Of a stretch of 64,000 bases of DNA, positions 48,162 to 56,235 are shown one piece after another. The notes beneath the pieces are model-generated. The model saw only the letters and a list, made by a program, of their open reading frames with translations. It had not been told where the DNA came from and did not search any database. Both the position numbers and the translations under genes were made by a program. This DNA comes from CAVQWT01 sp963717705 (GTDB lineage Bacteria > Pseudomonadota > Gammaproteobacteria > Burkholderiales > Casimicrobiaceae): positions 186,001-250,000 of the forward strand of contig CAVQWT010000004.1 in assembly GCA_963717705.1 (NCBI GenBank). The letters are read 5' to 3'. The first letter of the stretch is position 1. Each line of letters opens with the position of its first letter.

Positions 48162-48340
48162 GATTCGGTCGAATCGGGGGTGGGTGGAGGCTTCGGGGCA
48201 ACGCCGCGTCGGGCGAGGGCGTCGCGGAGCAGGAATTCGATCTGCGCGTTGACGCTGCGCAGCTCCGTCTGCGCGAGGCGCTCGAGTTGCGCCCAGACCG
48301 CGGGGTCGAGCCGCAGCAGGAACGCCTTGCGCTCGGCCAT
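48143..48340 (-). CDS. Ribbon-helix-helix (Arc/CopG-like) protein
   Basis: A 65-residue protein. Residues 5-46 read as a ribbon-helix-helix unit: beta strand KAFLLRLDP, helix AVWAQLERLAQTEL, turn RSVNAQ, helix IEFLLRDALARR. Such proteins bind operator DNA as dimers. It is the last gene of the SPFH-DUF1648 operon; its start overlaps the DUF1648 stop by one base (TGATG). Its last residues, ESGSGSI and the stop, are encoded by repeat copy D. It could autoregulate the operon through the palindrome at 49857-49879. Confidence 0.75.
   Translation of the reverse strand: MAERKAFLLRLDPAVWAQLERLAQTELRSVNAQIEFLLRDALARRGVAPKPPPTPDSTESGSGSI
48158..48179. repeat. Perfect inverted repeat at the edge of copy D
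   Basis: Two 10-bp arms (CCCCGATTCG and its exact complement) are separated by GT only. It overlaps the outer edge of repeat copy D and the last codons of the ribbon-helix-helix gene. It could form a cruciform or, in the operon's RNA, a hairpin near the 3' end; there is no T-tract for a classic terminator. Confidence 0.55.
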
Positions 48341-48846
48341 CAGCGGCGGCCGGACCGACGACGGAAGCGCAGCGTCAGCGTGACCACCAGCACCGCGATG
48401 CCGCCGAGGAAGAGGGCGAGCAGCCAGAAGAAGGCCGTCTGCGGCAGTGTCGCCGGCTTGACTTCATTGGCGGCGACGATCAGCAGGTGCAGGCCGACCA
48501 GGAACCCGGACGTGAGCGCGGAGAAGGCCATGCCGAAGCCCGCCAGCGACGCAAGCGCCGCCGCACGCTCCGGACCCGCCATCCAGACTTCGCGGTTGGG
48601 GATGTTGACCAGGCGCGGCGCGACGCGCGGCAGCCACGTCATCGATACCCACATCGCAAGCGCCAGGCCGACGACCATCACCACCATGAACACCACGTAC
48701 CCGTCGCGGCTCATCCAGCCGTTGGCGCGGCCGCCGTTGCCGAAATGGGTGGCCACGGGGTCCGGCAGGCCCGTCGAGGTCGCGAGGATCGTCGCGACGG
48801 CGACGACGACCAGCCCGATGAACGCGAAGAACGAGATCCGTTGCAT
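48340..48846 (-). CDS. DUF1648/SdpI-like membrane protein
   Basis: A 168-residue protein with four predicted membrane helices (about 5-25, 50-70, 95-115 and 137-158). After the first helix it has the DUF1648 motif GLPDPVATHFGNGGRANGWM, as in the N-terminal part of SdpI-type immunity and signal proteins. It is 18 bp downstream of the SPFH gene and overlaps the ribbon-helix-helix gene. By analogy with SdpI it might be a membrane sensor that holds a small DNA-binding partner, but that is inference. Confidence 0.8.
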   Translation of the reverse strand: MQRISFFAFIGLVVVAVATILATSTGLPDPVATHFGNGGRANGWMSRDGYVVFMVVMVVGLALAMWVSMTWLPRVAPRLVNIPNREVWMAGPERAAALASLAGFGMAFSALTSGFLVGLHLLIVAANEVKPATLPQTAFFWLLALFLGGIAVLVVTLTLRFRRRSGRR

Positions 48847-48864
48847 GGCCTGCCCCTTTCGGTC

Positions 48865-49791
48865 TCAGCCGTTGTACAGGGTGCCGGTGTTGATCACCGG
48901 CTGCACTTCGCCCTCGGCGCAAAGGACCGTCATCAGGTTGGACACCATCGCCGCCTTGCGCTCGTCGTCTAGCTCGACGACCTTCTTCGCCGACAGTTCG
49001 GACAGCGCCATCTGCACCATCGACACCGCGCCGTGGACGATCTTCTGCCGGGCGGCGATGATCGCCTCGGCCTGCTGACGGCGCAGCATCACCTGCGCGA
49101 TCTCCGGCGCGTAGGCGAGATGGGTGAGCCGCGCCTCCTCGACGACGACGCCGGCCTGGTCGAGCCGTGCCTGCAACTCGCGCACCAGCGCCTTCGCGAC
49201 GATGTCGGCGCCGCCCAGCAACGTCGGCTCGCGCTGGTCGCCGAGGGTTTCGTCGTCGTCGTAGGCGAAGTTGGACGCCAGGTGCCGCACGGCCGCCTCG
49301 CTCTGGACCTTGACGAAGTTCTCGTAGTCGTCGACGTCGAAGGCGGCCTTCGCCGTGTCCTCGACGTGCCAGACGACGACGGCGGCGATCTCGATCGGAT
49401 TGCCGCGCTTGTCGTTGACCTTCAGCCGCTCGCCGTTCAGATTGCGCGCCCGCAACGACAGCTTCCTGCGGGTGTAGAAAGGGTTGGTCGCACGCAGCCC
49501 CGGGACGCGGGTGGTGCCACTGTAGGCGCCGAAGAGCTGCAGGATCGCGGCCTCGTTGGGCTGCAGCGTGTACAGCCCGGCGAGGATCAGCATCGCGACG
49601 ACGAACAGCGTCCCGGCGGCGACGAACGACCAGGGCGAGAAAGGCCGGCCGCCGGTGATCGTCGACCACAGCTGCCACGCCGCCACGCCGACGAGGGCGA
49701 GCCCGACGAACAGGACGACGAACCCGTTCCACGTCCCGATCGGCGACTCGTCGTGCGTCCCCTGGGCGCTGATTGCGGTGTTGCGTGCCAT
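48865..49791 (-). CDS. SPFH/band 7 domain membrane protein
   Basis: A 308-residue protein with two N-terminal membrane helices (about 22-45 and 55-78) and a cytoplasmic or periplasmic SPFH domain (about 80-260): LQPNEAAILQLFGAYSGTTR, then VVVWHVEDTAKAAFDVDDYE and ARLTHLAYAPEIAQVMLRRQ. SPFH proteins scaffold membrane microdomains and modulate proteases. This is the type often found with DUF1648 and Arc-like genes. First gene of a three-gene operon with a TTGACA promoter and palindrome upstream. Confidence 0.9.
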   Translation of the reverse strand: MARNTAISAQGTHDESPIGTWNGFVVLFVGLALVGVAAWQLWSTITGGRPFSPWSFVAAGTLFVVAMLILAGLYTLQPNEAAILQLFGAYSGTTRVPGLRATNPFYTRRKLSLRARNLNGERLKVNDKRGNPIEIAAVVVWHVEDTAKAAFDVDDYENFVKVQSEAAVRHLASNFAYDDDETLGDQREPTLLGGADIVAKALVRELQARLDQAGVVVEEARLTHLAYAPEIAQVMLRRQQAEAIIAARQKIVHGAVSMVQMALSELSAKKVVELDDERKAAMVSNLMTVLCAEGEVQPVINTGTLYNG

Positions 49792-49856
49792 CTCGAATCT
49801 CCTCGTTCTTGGCCCTGTTCCGGTCGCCGCCGCGCGGCATCGCAGGGGTATAGCGA

Positions 49857-49888
49857 AATGATATCACTTACATATCATTGGCTGTCAA
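49857..49888 (-). promoter_or_regulatory. Promoter and palindromic operator of the SPFH operon
   Basis: On the minus strand a perfect -35 hexamer TTGACA (49883-49888) is followed by an exact 8-bp inverted repeat, AATGATAT and ATATCATT with a 7-bp spacer (49857-49879), which fills the region between -35 and -10 and overlaps the likely -10. A dimeric repressor bound here would shut the promoter. The operon's own ribbon-helix-helix protein is the natural candidate. The AT-rich patch contrasts with the surroundings. Confidence 0.6.
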
Positions 49889-49983
49889 CGGATTCGCCGG
49901 ACTGCCCGACGAACGGCAAGACATCCGCCATGCCGATCATTCAAAAACAATATGATGTACGCCTTTTATGTCATGCCACATGA

Positions 49984-50010
49984 GAAAAAGGCGAGCCCTT
50001 TCGAGCTCGC
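49984..50010 (-). terminator. Rho-independent terminator after degP
   Basis: On the minus strand GGCGAGC, an 8-base loop and GCTCGCC form a 7-bp GC stem followed by TTTTT. It begins 44 bp past the degP-like stop. This is the clearest intrinsic terminator in the window. Confidence 0.85.
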
Positions 50011-50053
50011 CCTGGTCGCCGTGCGGGGGTGCCATCCCCGCACCAGACCGCCG

Positions 50054-51559
50054 TCAGCCCAGCGGGACCGGGATGAAGATCCTGCCGTCGTCGCGCTGGA
50101 TCAGCAGCGCCGCCGTCTTCCCGGCACCGGCCACCAGCGACTTCAGCTGCGCGGGGTCCTTGACCGGCGTGCGGTTGACCGAGACGATCACGTCGCCGGG
50201 ACGCACCCCCGCCTTGGCGGCGGCACCGCCGACGTCCTCGACGACGACGCCTCCGGCCACCTTCGAATCGCGCTGCTCGTCCGGCGACAGTGGCCGCACG
50301 ACGACGCCGAGCTTGCCCTGCGACGCGTCGGGCTTGTCGGCCGACGCGGTCCGGACGGGGTCGCGCTCGCCGATGGTCGCCTTCAGCGCCTTCGCCTTGC
50401 CGTCACGCCAGACGTCGAGCGTCACCGTCGCGCCCGGTTTCAGCGCGGCCACCTTCGGCGGCAGGTCGGATGACTTGGTGACCGGCTCGCCGTCGAGCTT
50501 GAGGATCACGTCGCCGGGCTCGAGGCCGGCGGCCGCACCGGGGCCACCCTTCTGCACCGAGGACACCAGCGCGCCCGCCGGGGAGGGCAGGCCGAAGTTC
50601 TCGGCCAGCGCCTGGTTGACTTCCTGGACGGTGACGCCGAGGCGGCCGTGCGTCGCCTTGCCGTCCTTGACGATCTGGTCCTTGACGTTCAGCGCGACGT
50701 CGATCGGGATGGCGAAGGCGAGTCCCTGGAAGCCGCCCGAGCGGCTGAAGATCTGCGAGTTGATCCCGATCACTTCGCCCGCGAGGTTGAACAGCGGACC
50801 GCCCGAGTTGCCGGGATTGACCGCGGCGTCGGTCTGGATGAACGGCACGATGCTGTCGCCGGGCAGCGAACGCGACTTGGCGCTCACGATGCCCGACGTC
50901 ACCGTGTGCTCGAGTCCGTACGGGGCGCCGATGGCGACGACCCATTCGCCGACCCGGGTGGTGGCCGGATTGCCGGTCTTCACCGTCGGCAGGTCCTTGG
51001 CGTCGATCCTCAGCACCGCGACGTCGGTGACCTTGTCGCTGCCCAGCACCTTGGCCGTGAACTCGCGCTGGTCGGCAAGCTTCACCGTCACCTCGTCAGC
51101 ACCGTCGACGACGTGGGCGTTGGTCAGGATGACGCCGTCGGCACCGACGATGAATCCCGATCCGGTGCCGCGGCCTGGTCCGCTGTCGGGGCCGTCAGGA
51201 CCGTCGGGCCCGTCGGGTTGCGGCATGCCGCGGAAGAACGGCGCCAGCTCGGGCGGCAGGCCGCGCGGCGCACCGCGCGGCGAACGCTCGGAGCGCGCGC
51301 TGGTCTTGGGCGCGCCCTTGACCGTGCTCACCTCGACCACGGCCGCGCCGTGCTTCGCGACCAGGTCGGCGAAGTCGGGCAGCGTCAGCGCGGCGGCAGG
51401 CGTTGCGGCCCGCGCGGCGGTGGCGCCGGAGGACGTGGGGGGCGTCGCGGCATTGGCGGACGGCGCGGCGCCGTGGCGATCGGCGGCTATCGCGCCCAGG
51501 CCGAACGCGCCGGCGACGGCCAGCGCGAGAAGACTGCGTTTGAAGACGTGGGGTTGCAT
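50054..51559 (-). CDS. Do-family periplasmic serine protease (DegP/MucD-like)
   Basis: A 501-residue HtrA protease/chaperone for misfolded envelope proteins. Signal peptide at 1-26 (hydrophobic 9-24), protease domain with His in LTNAHVVDG, Asp in TDVAVLRI and Ser in NPGNSGGPL, then two PDZ domains (about 290-390 and 405-495). A PDGPDGPDGPD tract lies in the LA-loop region. Length and layout are those of MucD/DegP. It is 79 bp downstream of the sensor kinase gene and likely co-expressed with the two-component system, a frequent arrangement in betaproteobacteria. Confidence 0.95.
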   Translation of the reverse strand: MQPHVFKRSLLALAVAGAFGLGAIAADRHGAAPSANAATPPTSSGATAARAATPAAALTLPDFADLVAKHGAAVVEVSTVKGAPKTSARSERSPRGAPRGLPPELAPFFRGMPQPDGPDGPDGPDSGPGRGTGSGFIVGADGVILTNAHVVDGADEVTVKLADQREFTAKVLGSDKVTDVAVLRIDAKDLPTVKTGNPATTRVGEWVVAIGAPYGLEHTVTSGIVSAKSRSLPGDSIVPFIQTDAAVNPGNSGGPLFNLAGEVIGINSQIFSRSGGFQGLAFAIPIDVALNVKDQIVKDGKATHGRLGVTVQEVNQALAENFGLPSPAGALVSSVQKGGPGAAAGLEPGDVILKLDGEPVTKSSDLPPKVAALKPGATVTLDVWRDGKAKALKATIGERDPVRTASADKPDASQGKLGVVVRPLSPDEQRDSKVAGGVVVEDVGGAAAKAGVRPGDVIVSVNRTPVKDPAQLKSLVAGAGKTAALLIQRDDGRIFIPVPLG

Positions 51560-51638
51560 GCGCTCTCCTGGGGTTCCTCGGACGCGGGCACGACGCCCGC
51601 GGACGAGTCCAAGGTAGCGCGCGAGACTTAAGGCTGAA

Positions 51639-52946
51639 TTAAGACGGCTCCGGGAAGGTGACGGTGACGGCGAGTCCGCGTCCGCCGGGTCCGTCGTCCA
51701 GCGCGACGGTCGCCCCGTGCCGGTCGGCGATCCGGCGGACGATGGCGAGGCCGAGGCCGCTGCCGGGGACCGCAGTGTCGCGGCCGCGGGCGAACCGCTC
51801 GAACACCAGCGCCCGCTCGGCTGCCGGGATGCCGGGACCGGTGTCGCGGACCACCAGCAGCACGTTGCCGGCGCGCCGCTCGACCCCGACGTCGATCTCG
51901 CCGCCGGCGGGGGTGTATCGGATCGCGTTGTCGACCAGATTAGTGACCAGCGTCGTCAGCGCCGCGGCCTCGCCGGTGACGACGACCGGCAGTTCGCCCG
52001 CGCCGACGAGGCCGAGGTCGACCTCGCGCGCCGCCGCCGACAGCGCCTGCTCTGCGACCACCGCGCGGGCGACTGCCGCGAGGTCGACCGGCCCGGTCGG
52101 GTCCGGTCCCGGCTCGTCGGCGCGGGCGAGGGCGAGCAGCTGCTCGGACAGGCGGGTCGCGCGGGCCAGCCCGCCCTTCATCGCCGCCAGCGCCGCGGCG
52201 CGCTCCGGCTCGCTCGTCGCGCGCGCCGCGAGCTGCGCCTGCAGGTGCACGGCGGTGAGCGGCGTGCGCAGCTCGTGCGCCGCGTCGGCAACGAAGCTCC
52301 GCTGCGCGGCGAGCGCCGCGTCCAGCCGGGCCAGCAGGGAGTTCAGCGCGTCGACCAGCGGCTGCACCTCGCGCGGCCAGCCGGAGGCCGCGAGCGGTGC
52401 CAGTTCGCGCGGCGTCCGGCGCGACACCGCCGCGGCGACCCGCTCCAGCGGCGCCAGCGCCCGCGCGATCGCGAACCAGAGCAGCAGGCCTATCAGGGGC
52501 GCCGCGACCAGCCACGGCACGATGGTCCGCAGCGCGAGGCTCGCGGCGAGCTCGTTGCGCACCGACAGCGGCTGCGCCACCTGGACCAGCTCGCCGCCGG
52601 CGACCACGCTGTAGACGCGCCACGGGCCGTCGCGCGTTTCGACAGTGGCGAAACCCGGTCCGGCGCGCGCCGGCGCCTCACGCCCGCCCTGGGAGCGATA
52701 GACCTGGACGCCGTCGCGGTTCCACACCTGGACCACCAGCGGGCTGTCCGGGTTGCCGCCCCGCGGCACCGCGGTCGCGGCCAACGGCATCCCGGTCACC
52801 GACGCCGCGAGCTGCGTCAGCTGGACGTCGAGCAGCGCGCCGGCCTCGTCGCGGGCGCGCAGGTACGTGGCGACGGTGGCGACGACGAGCGCGAGCGCGA
52901 GTCCCCCGGCCAGCGGCAGCAGCAGCGCGCGTCGGATCGAAGTCAT
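51639..52946 (-). CDS. Two-component sensor histidine kinase (QseC/PmrB-like)
   Basis: A 435-residue membrane kinase with helices at about 8-28 and 145-168 enclosing a periplasmic sensor domain of about 115 residues. A HAMP-type linker follows. The H-box is DAAHELRTPL, the N-box is NLVDNAIRYTP, and the ATP lid motifs are RDTGPGIP and GSGLGLAI. The sensor domain begins LRARDEAGALLDVQLTQLAA, as in the 2CSK_N type common in betaproteobacteria. It starts 33 bp after the response regulator. The signal is unknown; the downstream degP suggests envelope stress. Confidence 0.94.
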   Translation of the reverse strand: MTSIRRALLLPLAGGLALALVVATVATYLRARDEAGALLDVQLTQLAASVTGMPLAATAVPRGGNPDSPLVVQVWNRDGVQVYRSQGGREAPARAGPGFATVETRDGPWRVYSVVAGGELVQVAQPLSVRNELAASLALRTIVPWLVAAPLIGLLLWFAIARALAPLERVAAAVSRRTPRELAPLAASGWPREVQPLVDALNSLLARLDAALAAQRSFVADAAHELRTPLTAVHLQAQLAARATSEPERAAALAAMKGGLARATRLSEQLLALARADEPGPDPTGPVDLAAVARAVVAEQALSAAAREVDLGLVGAGELPVVVTGEAAALTTLVTNLVDNAIRYTPAGGEIDVGVERRAGNVLLVVRDTGPGIPAAERALVFERFARGRDTAVPGSGLGLAIVRRIADRHGATVALDDGPGGRGLAVTVTFPEPS

Positions 52947-52978
52947 CGTGCGGGGACGGGCCTGCGGGGGCGGCGGGG

Positions 52979-53653
52979 TCAGACCGTCGCCGTCGAGGGT
53001 CGGGGCAGCATCCAGCCGAGGCCGCGCACATTGCGGATCGTGTCCGGCGGCAGCTTGCGCCGCAGCGACGACAGGTGCACTTCGACGGCGTTGCTGTCGA
53101 CCGCGTCCTTCCAGCCGTAGAGCCGCTCCTCGAGCTGCGCGCGCGAAAGGATCGCGCCGGGGCGCGCGGCCAGCGCTTCGAGCAGCGCGTATTCGCGTCC
53201 CGACAGCGCGACCGGCGAGCCGCCGACGCAGACCTCGCGCGTGGCCGGATCGATGGTCACCGCGCCGAGATCGATGCGCGGCGCCGCCCGGCCGCTTTGC
53301 CGGCGCACGAGCGCCCGGATGCGCGCGGCGAGCTCGGTCAGCTCGAACGGCTTGACCAGGTAGTCGTCGGCGCCGGCGTCGAGTCCCGCGACGCGATCGG
53401 CGACGGCGTCGCGCGCGGTCAGCACCAGCACCGGCCGCGTGTCGCCCCGGCGGCGCATCGCGGCGAGCACGTCGAGTCCGTCCTTGCGCGGCAGGCCGAG
53501 ATCGAGCAGCAGCAGTTCGTGCACCTTCTCGGCGAGGGCGAGCTCGGCGGCGTGACCGTCGCGCACCCAGTCGACGGCGAACCCGTCCTGGACCAGTCCC
53601 CGGCGGACGGCTTCTCCGATCATCGGGTCGTCTTCGGCAAGCAGCAGTCGCAT
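52979..53653 (-). CDS. OmpR-family response regulator (QseB/PmrA-like)
   Basis: A 224-residue regulator with a receiver domain (1-118) and OmpR-type winged helix (125-218). The acidic pocket is Glu7-Asp8-Asp9, the phosphoacceptor is Asp51 in LLLLDLGLPRKDG, with Thr in LVLTARD and Lys in YLVKPFE. The recognition helix region reads DSNAVEVHLSSLRRKL. It is encoded between msrB and its cognate kinase, with 19 and 32 bp gaps. Confidence 0.95.
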   Translation of the reverse strand: MRLLLAEDDPMIGEAVRRGLVQDGFAVDWVRDGHAAELALAEKVHELLLLDLGLPRKDGLDVLAAMRRRGDTRPVLVLTARDAVADRVAGLDAGADDYLVKPFELTELAARIRALVRRQSGRAAPRIDLGAVTIDPATREVCVGGSPVALSGREYALLEALAARPGAILSRAQLEERLYGWKDAVDSNAVEVHLSSLRRKLPPDTIRNVRGLGWMLPRPSTATV

Positions 53654-53672
53654 GGGGCCGGAACCTTGGGGC

Positions 53673-54071
53673 TCAGGCCTCGGGCTCGAACCTGAGCGCC
53701 GCCGAGTTCATGCAGTAGCGCAGGCCGGTGGGCGCGGGGCCGTCGGGAAAGACGTGGCCGAGGTGCGCGTCGCACGCGGCGCAGACGACTTCGGTTCGCC
53801 GCATGAACAGGCCGCGGTCTTCGTGTTCCCCGACGTGGTCCTTCGCGACCGGAGCCCAGAACGACGGCCAGCCGGTGCCCGATTCGAACTTGGTGTCGGA
53901 CGCGAACAGCGGCGTCCCGCAGCACACGCACACGTAGGTGCCGTCCCGGTGGTTGTCCCAGTACTCGCCGCTGAACGCGCGCTCGGTACCCTTCTTGCGC
54001 GCGACCTTGAACTGCTCCGGCGACAGCTGCGCGCGCCATTCCTCGTCGGACTTGCGGATCTTGTCGACCAT
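53673..54071 (-). CDS. msrB: Peptide-methionine (R)-S-oxide reductase MsrB
   Basis: A 132-residue cytoplasmic enzyme that repairs methionine-R-sulfoxide. The zinc cysteines are in YVCVCCGTPLF and VVCAACDAHLGHVF; the catalytic cysteine is in LRYCMNSAAL. The length is standard. It begins a minus-strand run msrB, response regulator, kinase, degP, all spaced by less than 80 bp, which ties protein repair to envelope stress control. The ATG at 54071 was chosen because MVDKIRKSDEEW is the usual opening. Confidence 0.96.
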   Translation of the reverse strand: MVDKIRKSDEEWRAQLSPEQFKVARKKGTERAFSGEYWDNHRDGTYVCVCCGTPLFASDTKFESGTGWPSFWAPVAKDHVGEHEDRGLFMRRTEVVCAACDAHLGHVFPDGPAPTGLRYCMNSAALRFEPEA

Positions 54072-54193
54072 CGTCGTGCCTCGGGTGGGGGAATCTCGTG
54101 GGGGCGTCGCACGGCGCGGGACCGGGCCGGCGGCAGGCGCCGATACGCTATAGTGCACCTCCGCCGCCCGTAACTTACACCGCCGCCCCGTCC

Positions 54194-55423
54194 TTGGATA
54201 ACTCGACCGCCGATTCGTTCCGCCGGGACGCCCGGGTCATCGGCCTCGTCGGCTTCGCCCATTCGCTGTCGCACTTCTTCCAGCTCGCGCTGCCGCCGCT
54301 GTTTCCGCTGCTGCGCGCGGAGTTCGACGTCTCGTGGACGCTGCTGGGATCGCTGGTCGGCGTGTTCTACGCGGCCAGCGGACTGACCCAGTTCGCCGCC
54401 GGCTTCCTCGTCGATCGGGTCGGCGCGCGGCCGGTGCTCCTCGGCGGCATGGCGCTGCTTGCCGGGGGCACGATGGCGGCGTCGCTGGCGCCCGGCATCG
54501 GTTGGCTGTTTCCGCTGGTCGCGCTGATGGGCGTCGGCAACGGCGTGTTCCACCCGGCCGACTTTGCCATCCTGAACGCCAACGTCTCGACGCGGCGCCT
54601 CGGCTATGCGTACTCGACGCACGGGATCGGCGGCAACCTCGGCTACGCGCTGGCGCCGATCGCGAGCTTCGCGCTCGGCGCGCTGCTCGGCTGGCGGCTC
54701 GCGCTGGTGACCATGGGGGCGCTGGGCCTGGTGGCGCTGGGCGCGCTGGCGACGCAGCGGGTGTTCCTGACATCGCACCGGCCGACGGATGCCGCCCCGG
54801 GCCGCCACGGCGCGCCGCCGGCGACCGCGCACGCCGCCGGCTGGCGGCTCTTCGTCCAGGCGCCGATCCTGATGTGCTTCGGCTATTTCATGCTCTACAC
54901 GATGGGCACGATCGGCGTGCAGACGTTCGCCGGCAACGCGCTCAACGCCGGCTTCGGCCTGCCGCTGGCGATCACCAACTCGGCGGTGACCGCGTATCTG
55001 CTGGGCTCGACCGCCGGCATCCTCGCGGGCGGCTTCCTCGCCGCGCGCGTGGGCCGCCACGACCGGGTCGCGGCGGCCGGCCTCGCCGCCGGTGCGGCGC
55101 TGATGGTCGTCGTTGGCGCCGGCGCGATCACCGCGGCGACGCTGCTGCCGCTGTTTGCCGCGACCGGATTCGCCATCGGCTGCACCGGCCCGTCGCGCGA
55201 CCTGATCGTGCGCAACGCGACGCCCAAGGGCGCGTCGGGGCGCGTCTACGGCTTCGTCTACTCCGGCCTCGACACCGGGGGCGTGTTCGGCCCGGTGATC
55301 TTCGGGTGGATGCTCGATCACGCGCATCCGCGCGAGATCTTCCTCGTGATGGCGGCGCTGTTCGTCGCCGCGATCGTCACCGTCGTCAACGTCCGCCGCG
55401 TGCACCCCGCCGGCGTCAACTGA
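54194..55423 (+). CDS. MFS transporter, fosmidomycin-resistance-like
   Basis: A 12-helix major facilitator of about 409 residues. GFAHSLSHFFQLALPPLFPL (after residue 17) and the motif A-like FLVDRVGARPVLL match the Fsr group of drug efflux proteins. The TTG start at 54194 leaves a natural short N terminus; an ATG at 54098 in the same frame would add 32 Pro/Ala-rich residues and run into the divergent promoter zone before msrB, where CTATAGT (about 54147-54153) may be a -10. First of an MFS-SDR-GST group with gaps of 9 and 23 bp. Confidence 0.88.
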   Translation: MDNSTADSFRRDARVIGLVGFAHSLSHFFQLALPPLFPLLRAEFDVSWTLLGSLVGVFYAASGLTQFAAGFLVDRVGARPVLLGGMALLAGGTMAASLAPGIGWLFPLVALMGVGNGVFHPADFAILNANVSTRRLGYAYSTHGIGGNLGYALAPIASFALGALLGWRLALVTMGALGLVALGALATQRVFLTSHRPTDAAPGRHGAPPATAHAAGWRLFVQAPILMCFGYFMLYTMGTIGVQTFAGNALNAGFGLPLAITNSAVTAYLLGSTAGILAGGFLAARVGRHDRVAAAGLAAGAALMVVVGAGAITAATLLPLFAATGFAIGCTGPSRDLIVRNATPKGASGRVYGFVYSGLDTGGVFGPVIFGWMLDHAHPREIFLVMAALFVAAIVTVVNVRRVHPAGVN

Positions 55424-55432
55424 AGGATCGAC

Positions 55433-56212
55433 ATGGACCTGGGAATTCGGGGGCGGCGGGCACTGGTCTGCGCCGCCAGCAAGGGCTTGGGGCGTGGCTG
55501 CGCCGAGGCGCTGGCGCGCGAGGGCGTCGAGGTGACGATCTGCGCGCGCACCGCGGCCGAGGTCGAGCGTGCGGCCGCCGACATCGGCGCCGCCGCCGGC
55601 TGCGGCGTGGCCTGGGTCGCCTGCGACATCACGACCGCCGAAGGACGCGCCGAGGCGCTGGCGGCGTGTCCCGAGCCCGACATCCTGGTCAACAACGCCG
55701 GCGGGCCGCCTCCCGGCGACTTCCGCGACTGGGACCGCGACACGTGGATGCGCGCGCTCGATGCCAACATGCTGACGCCGATCGAGCTGATCAAGGCCAC
55801 CGTCGACGGCATGATGACGCGGCGTTTCGGGCGCATCGTCAACATCACTTCGAGTGCGGTGAAGGCGCCGATCGACATCCTCGGTCTTTCGAACGGCGCG
55901 CGCAGCGGACTGACGGGATTCGTCGCCGGGCTCGCGCGCAAGGTCGCCGGACACAACGTCACCATCAACAACCTGCTGCCCGGATCGTTCGACACCGACC
56001 GCCTGCAGACCACGATGCGCGGACGCGCGAAGGCGCAGGGCAAGGGCTTCGACGAGGTCTTCGCCGCCGGCATGGCAGCCGTTCCCGCCGCGCGCTTCGG
56101 GACGCCGGCCGAATTCGGCGCGCTCTGCGCGTTCCTCTGCAGCGCCCACGCGGGCTACATCGTCGGCCAGAACCTGCTGATCGACGGCGGCAGCTTTCCC
56201 GGCACGTTCTGA
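55433..56212 (+). CDS. SDR family protein lacking the YxxxK pair
   Basis: A 259-residue short-chain dehydrogenase fold. The nucleotide motif is modified to CAASKGLG (residues 13-20), NNAGG is near 87-91 and the active serine region is ITSSAVK. Where classical enzymes have YxxxK, this reads NGARS within LGLSNGARSGLTGF, so Tyr and Lys are replaced by Asn and Arg. This is typical of a subgroup annotated as 3-oxoacyl reductase-like in betaproteobacteria whose activity is unclear. Between the MFS and GST genes, probably co-transcribed. Confidence 0.88.
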   Translation: MDLGIRGRRALVCAASKGLGRGCAEALAREGVEVTICARTAAEVERAAADIGAAAGCGVAWVACDITTAEGRAEALAACPEPDILVNNAGGPPPGDFRDWDRDTWMRALDANMLTPIELIKATVDGMMTRRFGRIVNITSSAVKAPIDILGLSNGARSGLTGFVAGLARKVAGHNVTINNLLPGSFDTDRLQTTMRGRAKAQGKGFDEVFAAGMAAVPAARFGTPAEFGALCAFLCSAHAGYIVGQNLLIDGGSFPGTF

Positions 56213-56235
56213 GCCACCGGACCGACGGCCATCAC

